A stretch of DNA of 64,000 nucleotides from Eutypella sp. D-1 (lineage: Eukaryota > Ascomycota > Sordariomycetes > Xylariales > Diatrypaceae), in assembly GCA_023313575.1 (NCBI GenBank), contig JAJTTP010000019.1:434001-498000 (forward strand). Reading direction: 5' to 3'. The notes under the pieces are model-generated. The model was not told where the DNA came from and made no database searches. It saw nothing but the letters and a program-made list of their open reading frames with translations. Position 1 is the first letter of the stretch. Every line of letters starts with the position of its first letter. Below are positions 32,640 through 44,967 of this stretch, piece by piece. The translations under genes and the position numbers were made by a program.

Positions 32640-34172
32640 ATGTGGCGGCCTTTACCGGCGCAATCGTCACACAGAGACGCGGGTTACTCGGAGCCGCTAT
32701 CTATATGGAATCAGCACTCCCCGCGAGTCTACATTTCCGTGGTCCTGTGCTTCCCGTGCGACGACAGCTTGCGCGGCGATGCCATATGTCATATCGATGC
32801 GGCCGTCCGGCGGCTAGCCCGCTCACGACCGCTATTTGCTGGGAAGCTGTACAGCAGCGGCCCTGGTCAGGTATCCATTCACCGCGCCCCAGGTTACACC
32901 ATCCCTTTCGAGGCATGTGTGACAGAAAAGGAATCGGGGCAGAGCTACGAGCGGATGAGTGACGAGGGGTTCCCTCCATGCACGTTTATCAACCCCCGAT
33001 ATGGACCAGTGGGTGACCCTGAACAGGCATCGGAATTGCTTCCCGTCTCAAAAGTTCAGGCCAGGTTCGTGCCAGGTGGGCTCCTGCTCTCCGTCTTCTT
33101 GCATCACTCAATCATGGATGGGCAATCACTAGGGATATTTTTAGAGTGTCTCGCGGCGCAAACTAGACAGGGGTCAATTGACTACCCGTCGGAGCAGACG
33201 ATCTCCTTCTCGGCATCAAAGCACTACCATCACTACCTCTACAATAGTAGTAAAAACACGTGCGACCGGCGAGCGCAGTTCAAGAGACTCGCGGCCAAGT
33301 GCCCGGAATACACGATCCTGCCCGACTTCAGCGGACCTACGCAGCCGCGGTTTCTCGAGGCCGGAACGCCGCTGGGGGAGATCGAGAGGACAGGAAAAAT
33401 ATTTGTGTTCTCCAATTCGCGGCTAGATACGCTGAGGGCCCTCGTTGGGGGTCTCCACGCTAGCTCACCGACTCTTCCAAGCTGTTATTGCGCGCTAGCC
33501 GCACTGACGTTCGCCCACGTAACCAGGGCCCGGCGCGGGGCGGAGAACTACTTAGAAGGCTCATGCAAGGGCATGGGGGGAGGGGGAGGTGGAGGTGGAG
33601 GCGGAAGTGGAGGCGCCTGCCCAGCCCCAACGAGGCGGGCGACTGCGCAGCTCTGGAACTCGGTGAACTGGCGCGCCCGCGCTTTTCAGGACGCCACGAG
33701 GGACTATTTTGGCAATGCGGCGCTGCCAGCCGTCACTAGGATACCGACGCGCCAGCTCGCCGCGGCATGCGAGGACGATCGGGAACTCGCCAAGACCGTG
33801 TCACTCGTCCGAGAAACAATCGACGGTGTGGACCAACCCTACGTCCACAGCCGCCTGGCCATGATGTCGGCAGCCCCCGACCCGCGTCTCATCGGTGTCA
33901 GATACGATCCTCGCACCCCGGAGGTTCTGGCCTTCAACACCTGGCGCCACTTCGGCGCCGATGCCGAGTGGGAAATCCCTGGCGTCCCCGTCGCCAAGCC
34001 TGATGCTATTCGGAGGGCCCACGCGAGTTGGAACCTGGGCACGGCGCTTATCCTGCCGGCCCAGGCCGATTCAACCAAACAAGAGCTCTTCTTGAGCATG
34101 TCATCTGAGGCTATGAAACGCCTCTGCGAGGATGAGAGGTGGATGCGGTGGGTTGATAGAGTTATTGGATGA
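32640..34172 (+). CDS. BAHD-type acyltransferase (fungal transferase family, trichothecene acetyltransferase-like)
   Basis: Up to 510 residues in one frame. The start is uncertain: family similarity begins at about residue 19 (PLSIWNQHSPRVYISVVLCFP), so the first 18 residues may belong to an upstream intron or the true start may lie elsewhere. The acyltransfer motif HxxxD is present as HHSIMDG (His156, Asp160), with a conserved RFVPGGLLLSVFLHH lead-in. Residues about 312-325 are a Gly run coded by a GGN repeat, an unusual insertion before WNSVNWRARAF. The C-terminal hallmark DFGWG/DWG is not intact: the region reads FNTWRHFGADAEWEIPG. The enzyme would transfer acyl groups from CoA to an alcohol or amine of a secondary metabolite; the substrate is unknown. 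No biosynthetic partner gene is adjacent. Confidence 0.75.
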   Translation: MWRPLPAQSSHRDAGYSEPLSIWNQHSPRVYISVVLCFPCDDSLRGDAICHIDAAVRRLARSRPLFAGKLYSSGPGQVSIHRAPGYTIPFEACVTEKESGQSYERMSDEGFPPCTFINPRYGPVGDPEQASELLPVSKVQARFVPGGLLLSVFLHHSIMDGQSLGIFLECLAAQTRQGSIDYPSEQTISFSASKHYHHYLYNSSKNTCDRRAQFKRLAAKCPEYTILPDFSGPTQPRFLEAGTPLGEIERTGKIFVFSNSRLDTLRALVGGLHASSPTLPSCYCALAALTFAHVTRARRGAENYLEGSCKGMGGGGGGGGGGSGGACPAPTRRATAQLWNSVNWRARAFQDATRDYFGNAALPAVTRIPTRQLAAACEDDRELAKTVSLVRETIDGVDQPYVHSRLAMMSAAPDPRLIGVRYDPRTPEVLAFNTWRHFGADAEWEIPGVPVAKPDAIRRAHASWNLGTALILPAQADSTKQELFLSMSSEAMKRLCEDERWMRWVDRVIG

Positions 34173-37100
34173 TTCAGGTCGCAGTGCGATTACAGGACGG
34201 CGTTAGGGCAAGCGGGACTAATGGGAGAACCAGGCAACATCTCTATCGTGTATTATTTGCAGCATTCATTCAGCTTGGCGTAGGAAGCAACCAGGAACAC
34301 ACAGGCGTTGGCATCCAGGTAGTTCGTCTGCTTAGATATCCAACTTAGTATTGCAACTCTCACTTCTACCTAATTTTGAGCACTTGACGATGGTAATGCG
34401 ACCCACACGTGATATCTTCATCTCACCATATAACGAATGGGTTTTGACTTTGCGATGTACATCGAGAAGAAGATCGAACCCCATAGATCGCGGCCTAGAC
34501 CTGTGACGGACGCAATACCTCATGAGATAGCGTCGGCAGTTAAGGGGCGACAGGCCCCACAAAACGCAGATTCAAGGAGAGAACATCCACAATCGTTCTG
34601 TACTCGCAACAGCCATACGCCGGCAGGGCCAGCTGAAGTTGAAATTACGTTAAGGCACGTCAGCCGTGAATGGATCTTTGGCCTCGATTGGTCTGGAAGA
34701 GTTAAGAAGAGACACTAGTGTAAAGGGATGATCCATGCTAGCTTGCCGCGGGCCGTGCCGTAGACCTTCACGAGGGGCGGTCAGATGTTTGCCTAAGCTA
34801 AGATAAAAAGGCCGATGAAGAATTCTTGGCTCTGAGCTGTCAAGGGTTCGGTGGCCTGATAGTGTACTCAGATCTACCGGTGCCCGATCCTGCGGAGCCA
34901 GAGAGAAGAAATGTGGCACGTGGGGAGAATCGCGAGGCCGGGGAGAGACGGATCACGAGCCGGGAGATGATCTAAGACTATTAAGGACCTGATCGTGGAC
35001 TACTTTATGCGCAAGGCTGTCCGATACGATGACTGCACTTTGGAGTTGTTCTAGCATGGGCCAGGTTTTGACGGTTAACAGGAGTCTCAGAGGACATGAC
35101 CATGGGGGTCCTGGCGCCATTCTGCCCCCCACGGTCTCGTTATATAGAACAAATTGCAATGCGTACCTAGTAGATAATCCCATAAAATTCAGCTCAAGAG
35201 AATAGAGAGTGCTACCATGACGATGTCCGTATCCCCGCCAACTTCCGTCAGCTAAACAGTATCATCTGAGTGATCTCATGTAATGTGATACGGGCGGAAG
35301 TCGGCAATGTTGGAGACTCGCCTACATCAGAATGGAACCAGACACTACATAGAGATACTTCCGATAAGGTGGAAGGTCTGAAAGGGGACTCCCACGTCTA
35401 GATGGAGTCACACCCATCTCGGCGTCACAGCACCGTGATACGGGCTACGGAGAAGTCACAGGTATGGAAAGCGGCCGTGTTAATCTAGATCTGGAATGTG
35501 ATATCTGATATTCAGCTTTTTGACCAAGTCAGGGAAGTGTTTCGTCATGCACGTATACTGCGCTAAGCACGAACGGTCAACCTTCATAGCCGACCTTCCG
35601 CTCCAAGTGACAACCGCCGTAAGCGAACCTAGTATATCCCCATGCAGGATACAGACGCGAGGGGCGGGCAGGTCATCCAGGCATAGGAGAGAACTATTTC
35701 AAGAAGGAGACAACTTGTCAATCTATCGTATCCCGTACTGGCAAGGGCGGCGAGGACAGGAAATCACTCAGCAGGCATATCCCTGTTTTGCAAATTCGCC
35801 AAGGACGAGTTTCTTTTTCTTCTTTCTTTTTCTCTATCTCGCCTATAAGCGCTGCTGCGGGGCTTTGTGATCTTGTCACATACTGGTGACATGCAGAACC
35901 GTGACCGCAGACAAGGGCATATACATTCATCACATTGCACCATCGCCACCGACGTCGAGATCTCGAAGAGCTTGGCGCTCGCATAAGCGACACTCCGTTC
36001 TATTCAAGGGGTTTTAGGCGCTAGGACCAACCGCTTCATTCGCATGGGTGCGCGCTCAGTCACACGCAGGGATTTTCCCGGGATTCGGTACTTTACTTAA
36101 GACCCTGTCGGCCTGTCTGTTTACTACTTCGTACGTAAGGAGCGCTTACTAGCTCTGTTTTCTCAACCTCGCTGGCAAACTAGATACTGGAGTGAATGAC
36201 GACTGACAGTGACTTAACCGTGGGACATGTTGACTCAGGGCACCTTCTCAAAACAGGAAGATGCCCTTACAAGTTCATGTTCCGAGCAATGCTCCGGGGT
36301 TGAAGCAGGGTTGTCAGTTTGATTAACTCCGTTCGAATGAAGTCAGTTGTGCCTCACCTTGTACCCGCTAGGGCGGCTAGGTACCCGATGATACTGAATA
36401 TCTACATTCGCACATGCTTCTTCATATATTTCAGGTCTATTACGAGTTGAAGAGGGTGCCACATTGTCACTCGTATCGCAGCGATACTCGCGATAATTCG
36501 TTTAGCCTAAACCAAGAGGCAAACCCCTTTTTAGTAAGGGGTCGTCAAAATAAAGTGACCAACCAGCCCCCCCTGAGAAGTAAGGATGAAACCCTAGCCA
36601 CACAGCCACATTGTTCAAGTACACACGTGAACCGACATCCATGCTGGGGTGTCCTAGATATTTTTTGCACATTTTGATTCCCCGCCGGAGCCTTAACTTT
36701 CATTTTATTATCTGTGTCTTTGTGATAACTTTCGGAAGATGAATAGCCCATAGACCTTCTATCGGCTGGTTATCCAAGGTTATACTCAGATCACGCGAGA
36801 AGGAAGTTGTCTATCCATATATGTCCTGTGCACGAGAGAACTTGCCAACCTAGACAGTGACGTAAGATGTGAGTACAAGCCGCCGCCCTGTCCCAACCGG
36901 CTGGGCTCCTACTTATGTACATACGCGTGACATACATTAAGCTGCATGGGGTTCGAACTGTCTCACCGGCTGGCTGGAAACCCCCTGCACGTTCCCCCGC
37001 ATTACATAAGCCAAGCGCTGACAGATAAATATTATGGAAAAGGGGGAGGACGTCTTGGATGCACGGGTCGACTTAGCAGATGACACTGGAAAAATGATTG

Positions 37101-37596
37101 GGTTTCTCTATGATTCATTATGGTGTATTGTATATCACATACGGCAATACCTGGTCAAACTTGACGACGAACTATGACGTCGGCGGCCATCAACAACGTT
37201 CGGTGCCGTTGCACGAAAATTCTAAGAAATAGGCAGGCAGGTACAACAGAGGTATCGCTGTGAACCTGGGGTAGTTCATACCCGTAATATACACATCATT
37301 GTGTGAGAAATATCGCATTGCTGCGAAGATAGATGATCATAGTGTCATATCACTACATCCCCGGCCTAGTTAGGCAAATATGGATAATCGTTTGACCTAG
37401 AAACTTGCAATCCATCATCCTTTCCGAACCTTTCCTAGCTCTGAGACCTCTCGCATCCGTAGATATAATTGGCTACCTCAACTTTCTACAGAATCGCATT
37501 GCCAAATAAGTACCTAGGGGGACGATTGGTCTCCTGCAACCGGTTATGAGTCAATTCAGCTTGGCCTCTGCGACTCCTCTAGTCTGAGCAGCCATA
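34173..37596. other. Gene-poor tract
   Basis: About 3.4 kb with only short, unrecognised frames. The final part is the promoter side of the PAP2 gene. Nothing is supported. Confidence 0.5.
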
Positions 37597-38870
37597 ATGG
37601 GATTCCGATCCCTATGGCATCGTGAGCCTCGCGAGTCCCGGGAACCGCGAACCCATGCGCGCCGTCGTTGGACTAGTCTGGATGAACCCTACTCCGTGGA
37701 GAGAAGACCGACTTTTGCACAGTGAGTTGACCGCGATAGCCTCGATTGGTCGATTTATCATGTACAGCGAGCGTTATTGGGAACACCAGCTAACATTACT
37801 CACCAGATGGCTGAAACTCACATGGCTCGACATCCTGACCATGGCCGCTGTGGCCATTGTCAGCAACTTGGTGTGCCTTTCCCGACTATGATGCTAGCGA
37901 GGTACATCGCGTGCATGCTAACGAAACGCAGGTCTACCGAGCGCGACCGGTTGTGACGCGCATGTTTCCCCTCACCGTCAGGGAAACCGGGGAGGTGGTG
38001 TGGCCGCAATTCGCATACCCATACCGGCCGCAGGTATTCCCGCCTTGGATGGACGCCTTCCTCGCTGCGGCGATTCCCATCGTCGTGGTCCTGCTGGCGC
38101 AGATCCGCGTGCGGAGCTTTTGGGACGCGAACAACGCCATCATCGGGCTCATATATGCCCTCCTGGCGTCAAGCTGCTTCCAGGTCTTTGTCAAGTGGCT
38201 CGTTGGCGGTCTTCGTCCCCATTTCTATGACGTGTGCAAGCCCGATCCCGCGCTAGCATTGCAACAGCAGGCCAGTTTTAATACAAATGGCCTAAACGGC
38301 GTCGGCTATCAGGGCTACATGTACACCCCTGAGGTCTGCACCGGGTCGCAGAGAGGGGTTGGGAACGCGCTGGAAAGCTTCCCCAGCGGTCACGCGACGA
38401 CCATCTTCGCCGGCATGGTCTTCCTTTATCTGTACCTCAATGCGAAACTCAAAGTCTTCTCGAATTACCACCCTGCGATGTGGAAGCTCGTCAGCCTGTA
38501 CTTGCCCATCCTGTTCGCCTGTCTTGTCGCTGGTACGCTTACTATCGATTATTCCCACAACTGGTACGACATAATCGCCGGAGCCATCATCGGTATTATC
38601 TTCGCTTTATCGGCGTACCGCATGGTGTACGCGGCGATATGGGACTATCGCATGAACCACATCCCTTTGAACAGGGGTTCACCATTTGTATGGAGCGAGG
38701 GCTGTGAAGGGTCCGACATGGTGTTCACGGACAAAGCTGGGTGGAAAGACGGATCCCTTAGGGAGCAGGGTCAACTGCCATCCTATAACGGCGAGATAGA
38801 TGGGCCGTCATCCCTGAACGGACGAGCGGGTGCGCGCGAGGCGAATTCGGGCGGCGATGACATGGTGTAA
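37597..38870 (+). CDS. PAP2-family lipid phosphate phosphatase (diacylglycerol pyrophosphate phosphatase type)
   Basis: Three exons, 37597-37721, 37807-37870 and 37932-38870; introns of 85 and 61 nt, both with GCTAAC branch sites; product 375 residues. An Arg-rich cytosolic N terminus leads into the first membrane segment (WLDILTMAAVAIVSNL), and about six membrane helices follow. The phosphatase motifs are KWLVGGLRP (C1, KX6RP), PSGH (C2) and DYSHNWYD (C3, with the catalytic His and Asp). In C3 the usual Arg of SRX5HX3D is Leu (GTLTIDYSH). It would dephosphorylate phosphatidate, diacylglycerol pyrophosphate or lysophosphatidate in ER or vacuole membranes, feeding diacylglycerol into lipid synthesis. 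The C-terminal 70 residues are hydrophilic and probably cytosolic. The family is certain; the substrate is not. Confidence 0.9.
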
Positions 38871-39449
38871 GTGCATTTGTACAGTGTATGAGGTGTGCTA
38901 AGCTAGGAATTTCCCTGCAACTATACATCTTTCGTAACAATAACAATAATTAGCATTATGCTCCTCTCGATGAGAGTAGGTACCTAACATGTTTAAGTTA
39001 TTGAATAACACTTGCGTTGAATATAGGAGGGCTTGATGTTAGGAAGAGCAAGCAGGTCCTTTTTAGGATTAGAGTTAAGTGAGTCGTGAAAGGTGGGAGG
39101 CACCATAACCCCTGACTAGAAGTGTAGTTCTAGTTTATTATACACCAGACACGATGACCTATAACGTGCAACAACAATTATGTTCCTAACATAGTGTAAT
39201 TATTTATTCAAATAGATTTCCAGGCCTCACACTCCCCCCAAAAACCAAGAACCCGACTGAGTGAGGCCTTATCGATAAGGAATGCGTACGTCAGCGAATC
39301 CAACCGTGCAGCTCCGTGTTAAGTTGCTAATTGATTCCTCGACGCCGCCCCTAACTAATGCCCACCTTAGATACCTATCACCTAACATCATCTAATATAC
39401 AGAAACCTACACAAGTGAGGTGGGACCGAGTTCGTAAATATCGTCAAGC
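38871..39449. other. Intergenic spacer between PAP2 and GH16 genes
   Basis: It contains the PAP2 3' end and the GH16 promoter. No further gene and no decisive element is seen. Confidence 0.5.
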
Positions 39450-40637
39450 ATGTCGTTCTTTAACCAACTGAAGAACAAGGCCGAGGAGCTGGGCCGGAAG
39501 CACAACCTCATTCCACAAGGCCACCAGCACCAGCACCAGCCTCAACCCCAAGGCTACGGCCCTCCACCACAGCAAAACTACTACCCCAACCAATCCTATC
39601 AGTACCCAGGTCAACATCAGTATCAGCAACCATATCAGCAGCAGACCCCTCCCCCGGGACAATGGCAGCAATCGCCACCCCCTCCCCAGCCGGCGTATGG
39701 TGGTCACCCATATGCACAAGCCCCGCCTCCCGCAGTCCCGCTTCATTCACGGCCTGGCGGCGGCGATGGTGCCGGTGGTTCTGCCCCTCCCGTTCCTCCA
39801 CACCCTTCAGGGTACGGAGGGCAGCCGCAGGTCTACTGGCGGCCGGACTTTCGGCCGGAGATTCCGGTAAGCCATGAATTCGAGCAGAAGGAAGGGCACG
39901 GGGAGCCATGGGGGTGGGGCAACAATGAGCTGCAGAACTACACATCGGGGCCGGCGAACAGCTTCCACACGGCAGACGGGCGGCTGGTGGTGCGGGCGGT
40001 GGCGCGGCCGGGGCTGCCGGACCCGGAGGCGCGGTACACGTCGGCGCGGCTGGTGACGCGGCGGACGCTGGGGCGCGCCGACGGCTGCGTTACCGCGTGG
40101 CTGTCGCTCCCCTGCGCCGAGGGCGTGTGGCCCGCGTTCTGGGCGCTGCCGCGCGAGCCCTTCCACTGGCCCGATGAGGGCGAGGTCGACCTCGCCGAGA
40201 CCTGGAATGGCGACCGCGTCAACCATTCCTGCCTCCACTGGGGCCACTACACCCCCGAGGACGCCGCCAAGCACCTCGTCCGCCCTACCCATATCCCGGA
40301 CATGTCGGCCCGTCCCGTCCGCTTCGACTTTGCCTGGCGCTGCGCCGGCACCCCGACGGCCCCCGGAGGCCGCAGCGCCGGCGGTGGACGCCTTATGTGG
40401 TATGTCGATGGGCGTCCCGTCATGCGCAACCTCATGCCCGCCGGTACCAGGCCCATCGAGGACTGGTGTCTCCTGCTGAACGTTGCCATGGGCGGCAACG
40501 TGTGTCAGGGCAAGGTGCCTGCCGAGGGCGCGTACGACCTCGTAGTTCATTCCCTGCAGATGAGCGAGGCGCCTGAGGGCGGCTGGGGCAGGTTCGACGC
40601 CGATTGGCAGCATTGTCCTGATGGTGCCATCATGTGA
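39450..40637 (+). CDS. GH16-family protein without a signal peptide, Gln/Pro-rich N terminus
   Basis: A single exon of 395 residues. Residues 1-20 form a short charged helix (MSFFNQLKNKAEELGRKHNL). Residues 21-130 are rich in Gln, Pro, Gly, Tyr and His with no hydrophobic core, so no classical secretion signal is present. The GH16 beta-sandwich starts at about 141 (SHEFEQKEGHG, then WGNNELQNYT). It carries the catalytic motif GEVDLAE (Glu245, Asp247, Glu250; family pattern ExDxxE), followed by LHWGHY and a late Trp/Tyr-rich strand (GRLMWYVDGRPV). Such enzymes cleave beta-1,3 or mixed-linked glucans or galactans. With an intact active site but no export signal it may act inside the cell or leave by an unconventional route. 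It is convergent with the GH11 xylanase 524 nt away. The family is sure; location and substrate are open. Confidence 0.88.
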   Translation: MSFFNQLKNKAEELGRKHNLIPQGHQHQHQPQPQGYGPPPQQNYYPNQSYQYPGQHQYQQPYQQQTPPPGQWQQSPPPPQPAYGGHPYAQAPPPAVPLHSRPGGGDGAGGSAPPVPPHPSGYGGQPQVYWRPDFRPEIPVSHEFEQKEGHGEPWGWGNNELQNYTSGPANSFHTADGRLVVRAVARPGLPDPEARYTSARLVTRRTLGRADGCVTAWLSLPCAEGVWPAFWALPREPFHWPDEGEVDLAETWNGDRVNHSCLHWGHYTPEDAAKHLVRPTHIPDMSARPVRFDFAWRCAGTPTAPGGRSAGGGRLMWYVDGRPVMRNLMPAGTRPIEDWCLLLNVAMGGNVCQGKVPAEGAYDLVVHSLQMSEAPEGGWGRFDADWQHCPDGAIM

Positions 40638-41161
40638 GCAGAGTAGTGTCGTGGTTGGTGCTGGTTTGAGCGAGTATGTCATTTGATTAGAGCGTGGGGA
40701 GGATCTATTTTTATATATGCAGAATGAATACTTTAAACGATAGCCGTGATCTGAGTCCTCATGTAAGTGTGGTCTTTGCTATTAATAACCGAAGACTCTA
40801 TTGCTGTCTTGCAGTGATGCATCTATGATTTCTTTCAGTTTACGTTGAATTTCGACTCGGACAGGTGTACTTCAATCACCAGCAGCAGATTTCCAGTATT
40901 GACGGTGTATGGACACTTAAATTCGTTGGGTTGAAAATATACACAGATTGAATGAGAACTCATGATCCCCTATCGTAGGAGCATATAGGAGACCTCCTCT
41001 TATCCTTCTTTCACTCTGGATTCAAGTCGAAGTACCTAGCTTGCCATAGACCTAGGCAATATCCTAACCGTAAACTGCCCAATATCGTCTTTCAAGCGCG
41101 CGAGTCGCCTCATCCGACGGACCACGGGATGGCACGAGGAATGCTAAGATGGAGAAACCCC
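40638..41161. other. Convergent spacer between GH16 and GH11 genes
   Basis: 3' regions of two convergent genes. No other feature seen. Confidence 0.5.
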
Positions 41162-42003
<842 letters not shown>

Positions 42004-42139
42004 TTACTCTCGGAAGTTGTTGGAGAGGAGGCGAGGTGCTTGCTCGGGGGGCTCTCAGACCGCTGTGTCGAAACGTTTGTTGAAGGGTGAGAGGGTGCGA
42101 GTTTCGAGATCGGCAGACCCGACGGAGGGGTCGAGCGAT

Positions 42140-42146
42140 CTTATAT
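42140..42146 (-). promoter_or_regulatory. TATA-like box of the xylanase gene
   Basis: ATATAAG on the minus strand lies 173 nt upstream of the xylanase ATG. Only position and sequence support it. Confidence 0.4.
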
Positions 42147-42166
42147 CCCTTCTTCCCCTCCCCCCC

Positions 42167-42172
42167 CCCCAC
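42167..42172 (-). promoter_or_regulatory. CreA-type site upstream of the xylanase
   Basis: GTGGGG on the minus strand matches the CreA consensus SYGGRG, 200 nt before the ATG. On the opposite strand two overlapping GTGGGG copies lie at 41978-41988 in the leader. Carbon catabolite repression of xylanases by CreA is well known in fungi; use of these copies is inferred. Confidence 0.35.
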
Positions 42173-42789
42173 CTCGTCCCCTTGGCGGCATCTTCGGCCA
42201 TAGTTAAAATTGAGGTCCTTTCCCCTCGAACCACCTGCGTACACCCGTCGTGATGTCGGGCGATGTCCGAAAGGGGAAATCCCAGAGCTGGCTCCGCTGT
42301 TGCTGGGGGGGTTAGAGCCACTCAAGCCATCTTATAGGAACAAGGGGATTTGCTACCTAAGTTGGGTGTGGCGGGTCCCCAGGTACGCGCCGAGAGGGTA
42401 AAATGGTCTTTGTATCGTAAGGTGGTATATGACCCTCCCCCCTGCCTGCCTGACTGACTAGTCCGCAAAGTACCGAGAGATCCAGAAACGCCCTCTTTGC
42501 CTCTCGTCCTTTGCCGGGCCTCGAATGAATTGCAGGGGTGCGCGGTGTTTCGAACGACGTCGTGCGCTGACTGGTGGGAATACAAATGGTCATCTCGAAT
42601 CCAGGTCATGACGCATCATCCCCAAATAGATTGTGGGGTACATGAAGCACCCGTTTAACCTCCTTCGCCTGCGTCCAGCAACAGATAAACATGTATGTTG
42701 TTATGCGCATGCGTGTGCGTTGTATGCATGATCGTTTATTTGGGGGGTGCAGACACATGTAAGTGGAATAGGCGTTTCCCGCGAGCGAC

Positions 42790-42796
42790 TTTAGCC
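42790..42796 (-). promoter_or_regulatory. XlnR-type site GGCTAAA
   Basis: GGCTAAA on the minus strand, oriented toward the xylanase gene and 823 nt upstream of its ATG, equals the core bound by the xylanase activator XlnR/Xyr1. A 7-base match can occur by chance. Confidence 0.25.
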
Positions 42797-43904
42797 GTCG
42801 GCTATTTAAATTGTCGAGACAAGCCATCGCGCCCTAAGTAAAAGTATGGATAGCGCCACATGTTCTCATGCACGAGCGTTTCATCCGGGCCAGGGGAACC
42901 TGGGGAAGCACGGCCTCGTGGGAAGATAGAGACCGCGGCCCGCCTATTTCGTACCTGGGGCGCGCCCTCGCAATTGGACTGAGAAGTTTATAATCGCCAA
43001 TTCACCACCTCTACAGCTCGTCTCGTCTCGATCTTGGCGACCGGCTAAAAAGGGATTCTTGGGTGGTGGTTGCGCAGGCAGTGTTTCTTGGAGGGTCAGG
43101 ATACTTTACTCCCTACACGTTAGTAGCACGCCCTCGCCTTGCCCAATATCCGGGAGAAAAGACCTGGGCATGGATGGTGTAATATGGGATCGCGATGGCT
43201 ATATGGACGATGTGATATTGAGCCGCAAGCGCGCGATGTTCTAGAACCGGACGAGGACGGGTTACCTGGTCGTGGCGCTTTTTTCAACTACGGCGACGTA
43301 TCAAACGAGAAACAGGGGGCTTATGAGCAACGAGGTCCCGGAGGAACGGGATAGCATCACTAGAGGAGGCGATGGCGAGAGAGTCGTTTACTAAACCGTT
43401 CGTGCTACTGCATAGTGAGTATCATCGATCCTGAGGTATAGTAAGAACATTATCGCGGAGGCTCTATGATCTGATGATGGGCGAGCCGAAGCACGGCCCT
43501 CGATGCTCACGAGATCGTAAAGGAGACGGGGGCAGGGGCGGAACCGCTTTGACGCAGGAGAGTAATGCGGTGGGTGGATTAAAGAGTGGTTCGCTTCTTG
43601 GCCTGACTTGAGGAGATAGGTCATCAAATTGTTCTCATTAGGCTCGTCCGTAGGACCAGCCCTAGCAATTGTGTGTTATACAGTTTTTCATCCTATTATA
43701 CATTTTGTCATGATCCTTTCTTTTCTTTCTCTTCTCTCCTGAGTGGGAATTCTTCTTTTTCGTAAGAGGGCTTCGTAAAGGGACGTCGCACAGGGAGGGG
43801 GTTTGGGCCTGTCTTTTCCTCTGTCTCTTCCAAGCTACCCTCGAGTGACCACCGTAGACGCACACAAACACATCAACACAACAGCTCCTCTTCCCTCGTT
43901 TTCC

Positions 43905-43910
43905 TTTATT
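43905..43910 (-). terminator. AATAAA poly(A) signal after the MAM33 homologue
   Basis: AATAAA on the minus strand lies 28 nt after the stop codon at 43938, a suitable place for a short 3' UTR. Confidence 0.4.
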
Positions 43911-43937
43911 CATTTCAATTGGGGATTGTCATTTCAT

Positions 43938-44967
43938 TTAGGCGTCAACGAAATCCTTGACGTCCTTCAACCAGGCCTGGTACTCGCGCTGCTCCTTCAT
44001 GTCCATGTAGTCGGGCACAAAGACGGCGAGAGCCTGGGTGACACCGCGCTCCTCGAGGTAGCGCTCGAGAAGAACCTGGAGATCCTCGTCGAGGCTACCA
44101 AAGGGCGGGCCCGGGTAGACGTCCTGGGCGGTGTGGGTGACCTCGGCGGAGTCGCTGTGCGCGTGGCGCGGGTCCTTGAAGTAGTAGAAGTTCTCGACCA
44201 TGATCTGGCCGTCCTGCGCCAGGGCCTCGATGTTCAGCGCGCCCTTGCCGGGCTTCTCCACCACGACGTTCAGGCGGAACGGCACGGGCGACTCGTCACC
44301 CTCCTCGCCCTCGACACCGTCCTCCTCGGCAGCATCGGCCTCGGATTCGGCTTGGCGACCCTCAGGGGTGTCAAGGTCCTCGTCTCCAAGGGACTGATCA
44401 TCGAAGCTCTGCTCCGGCTCGAAGTTGGTGATATCGGAGATAGAGAAGGAAACGGTGATGCTGAATTATTCAATGGATCATTAGAGACTAAACCGAAAGA
44501 CAGAACAGAGAGAAGGAAAAAGAAAGAAAGAAAGAAAAAGATTAAAAAAACGCTCCATCCAGGAAAACTCACGTCTCGTTGCCAAACTTCCGGACCAGGT
44601 AGACATCCTCCTTTCCAGGAACATCCTTAAGCTCGAAGGGGGAGTTCGCGAGGAAGTCCTTGACACTGGCGGGCTGCTGCTCGTTCTCCTTCATCTCGCT
44701 CTCGAACTGGAGCTCGCTCTCCAGCTTGACGGAGAGCTCCTCGTCGACCTGGCCGGCGGGCTTGCCCCGCAGCGGCGTCGTAGAGAAGGCCGCGCCGAGC
44801 TGCTGCCCCGTAGTCGACCGCAGCGGCGCCCATGACGACCTCGCCAGGGGACGGGCTACTGATAATACTGATGCCGATGCCGATGCCGTCGTCGATCGCG
44901 CGGCGGTGGAGCTGAGGCGGGTGAGTGTCCGGGGCGCGGATCGCGCTGCGGCTCTGAGGGACATCAT
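43938..44967 (-). CDS. MAM33: Mitochondrial glycoprotein family protein (MAM33/p32)
   Basis: Two exons on the minus strand, 44967-44573 and 44460-43938, with a 112-nt GTGAGT...CAG intron; product 305 residues. The first 65 residues are rich in Arg, Ser, Thr and Ala without acidic residues and end in AAFSTTPLRG, a matrix-targeting sequence. The p32 fold is seen in VYLVRKFGNETITVSFSISD, PFRLNVVVEKPGKGALNIEA, VENFYYFKD, YPGPPFGSLDEDLQVLLERY and the C-terminal helix EYQAWLKDVKDFV. Residues about 150-185 form the strongly acidic loop usual in the family. The homologues form a doughnut-shaped acidic trimer in the matrix and support mitochondrial translation and respiration. Length and motif order fit fungal members. 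The first two codons are both Met, so the start may be one codon later. Confidence 0.92.

Noticed and set aside
39807..40682. 291-codon minus-strand frame opposite the GH16 gene
   Set aside because: A shadow of the GC-rich sense frame, which carries the GH16 catalytic motif.
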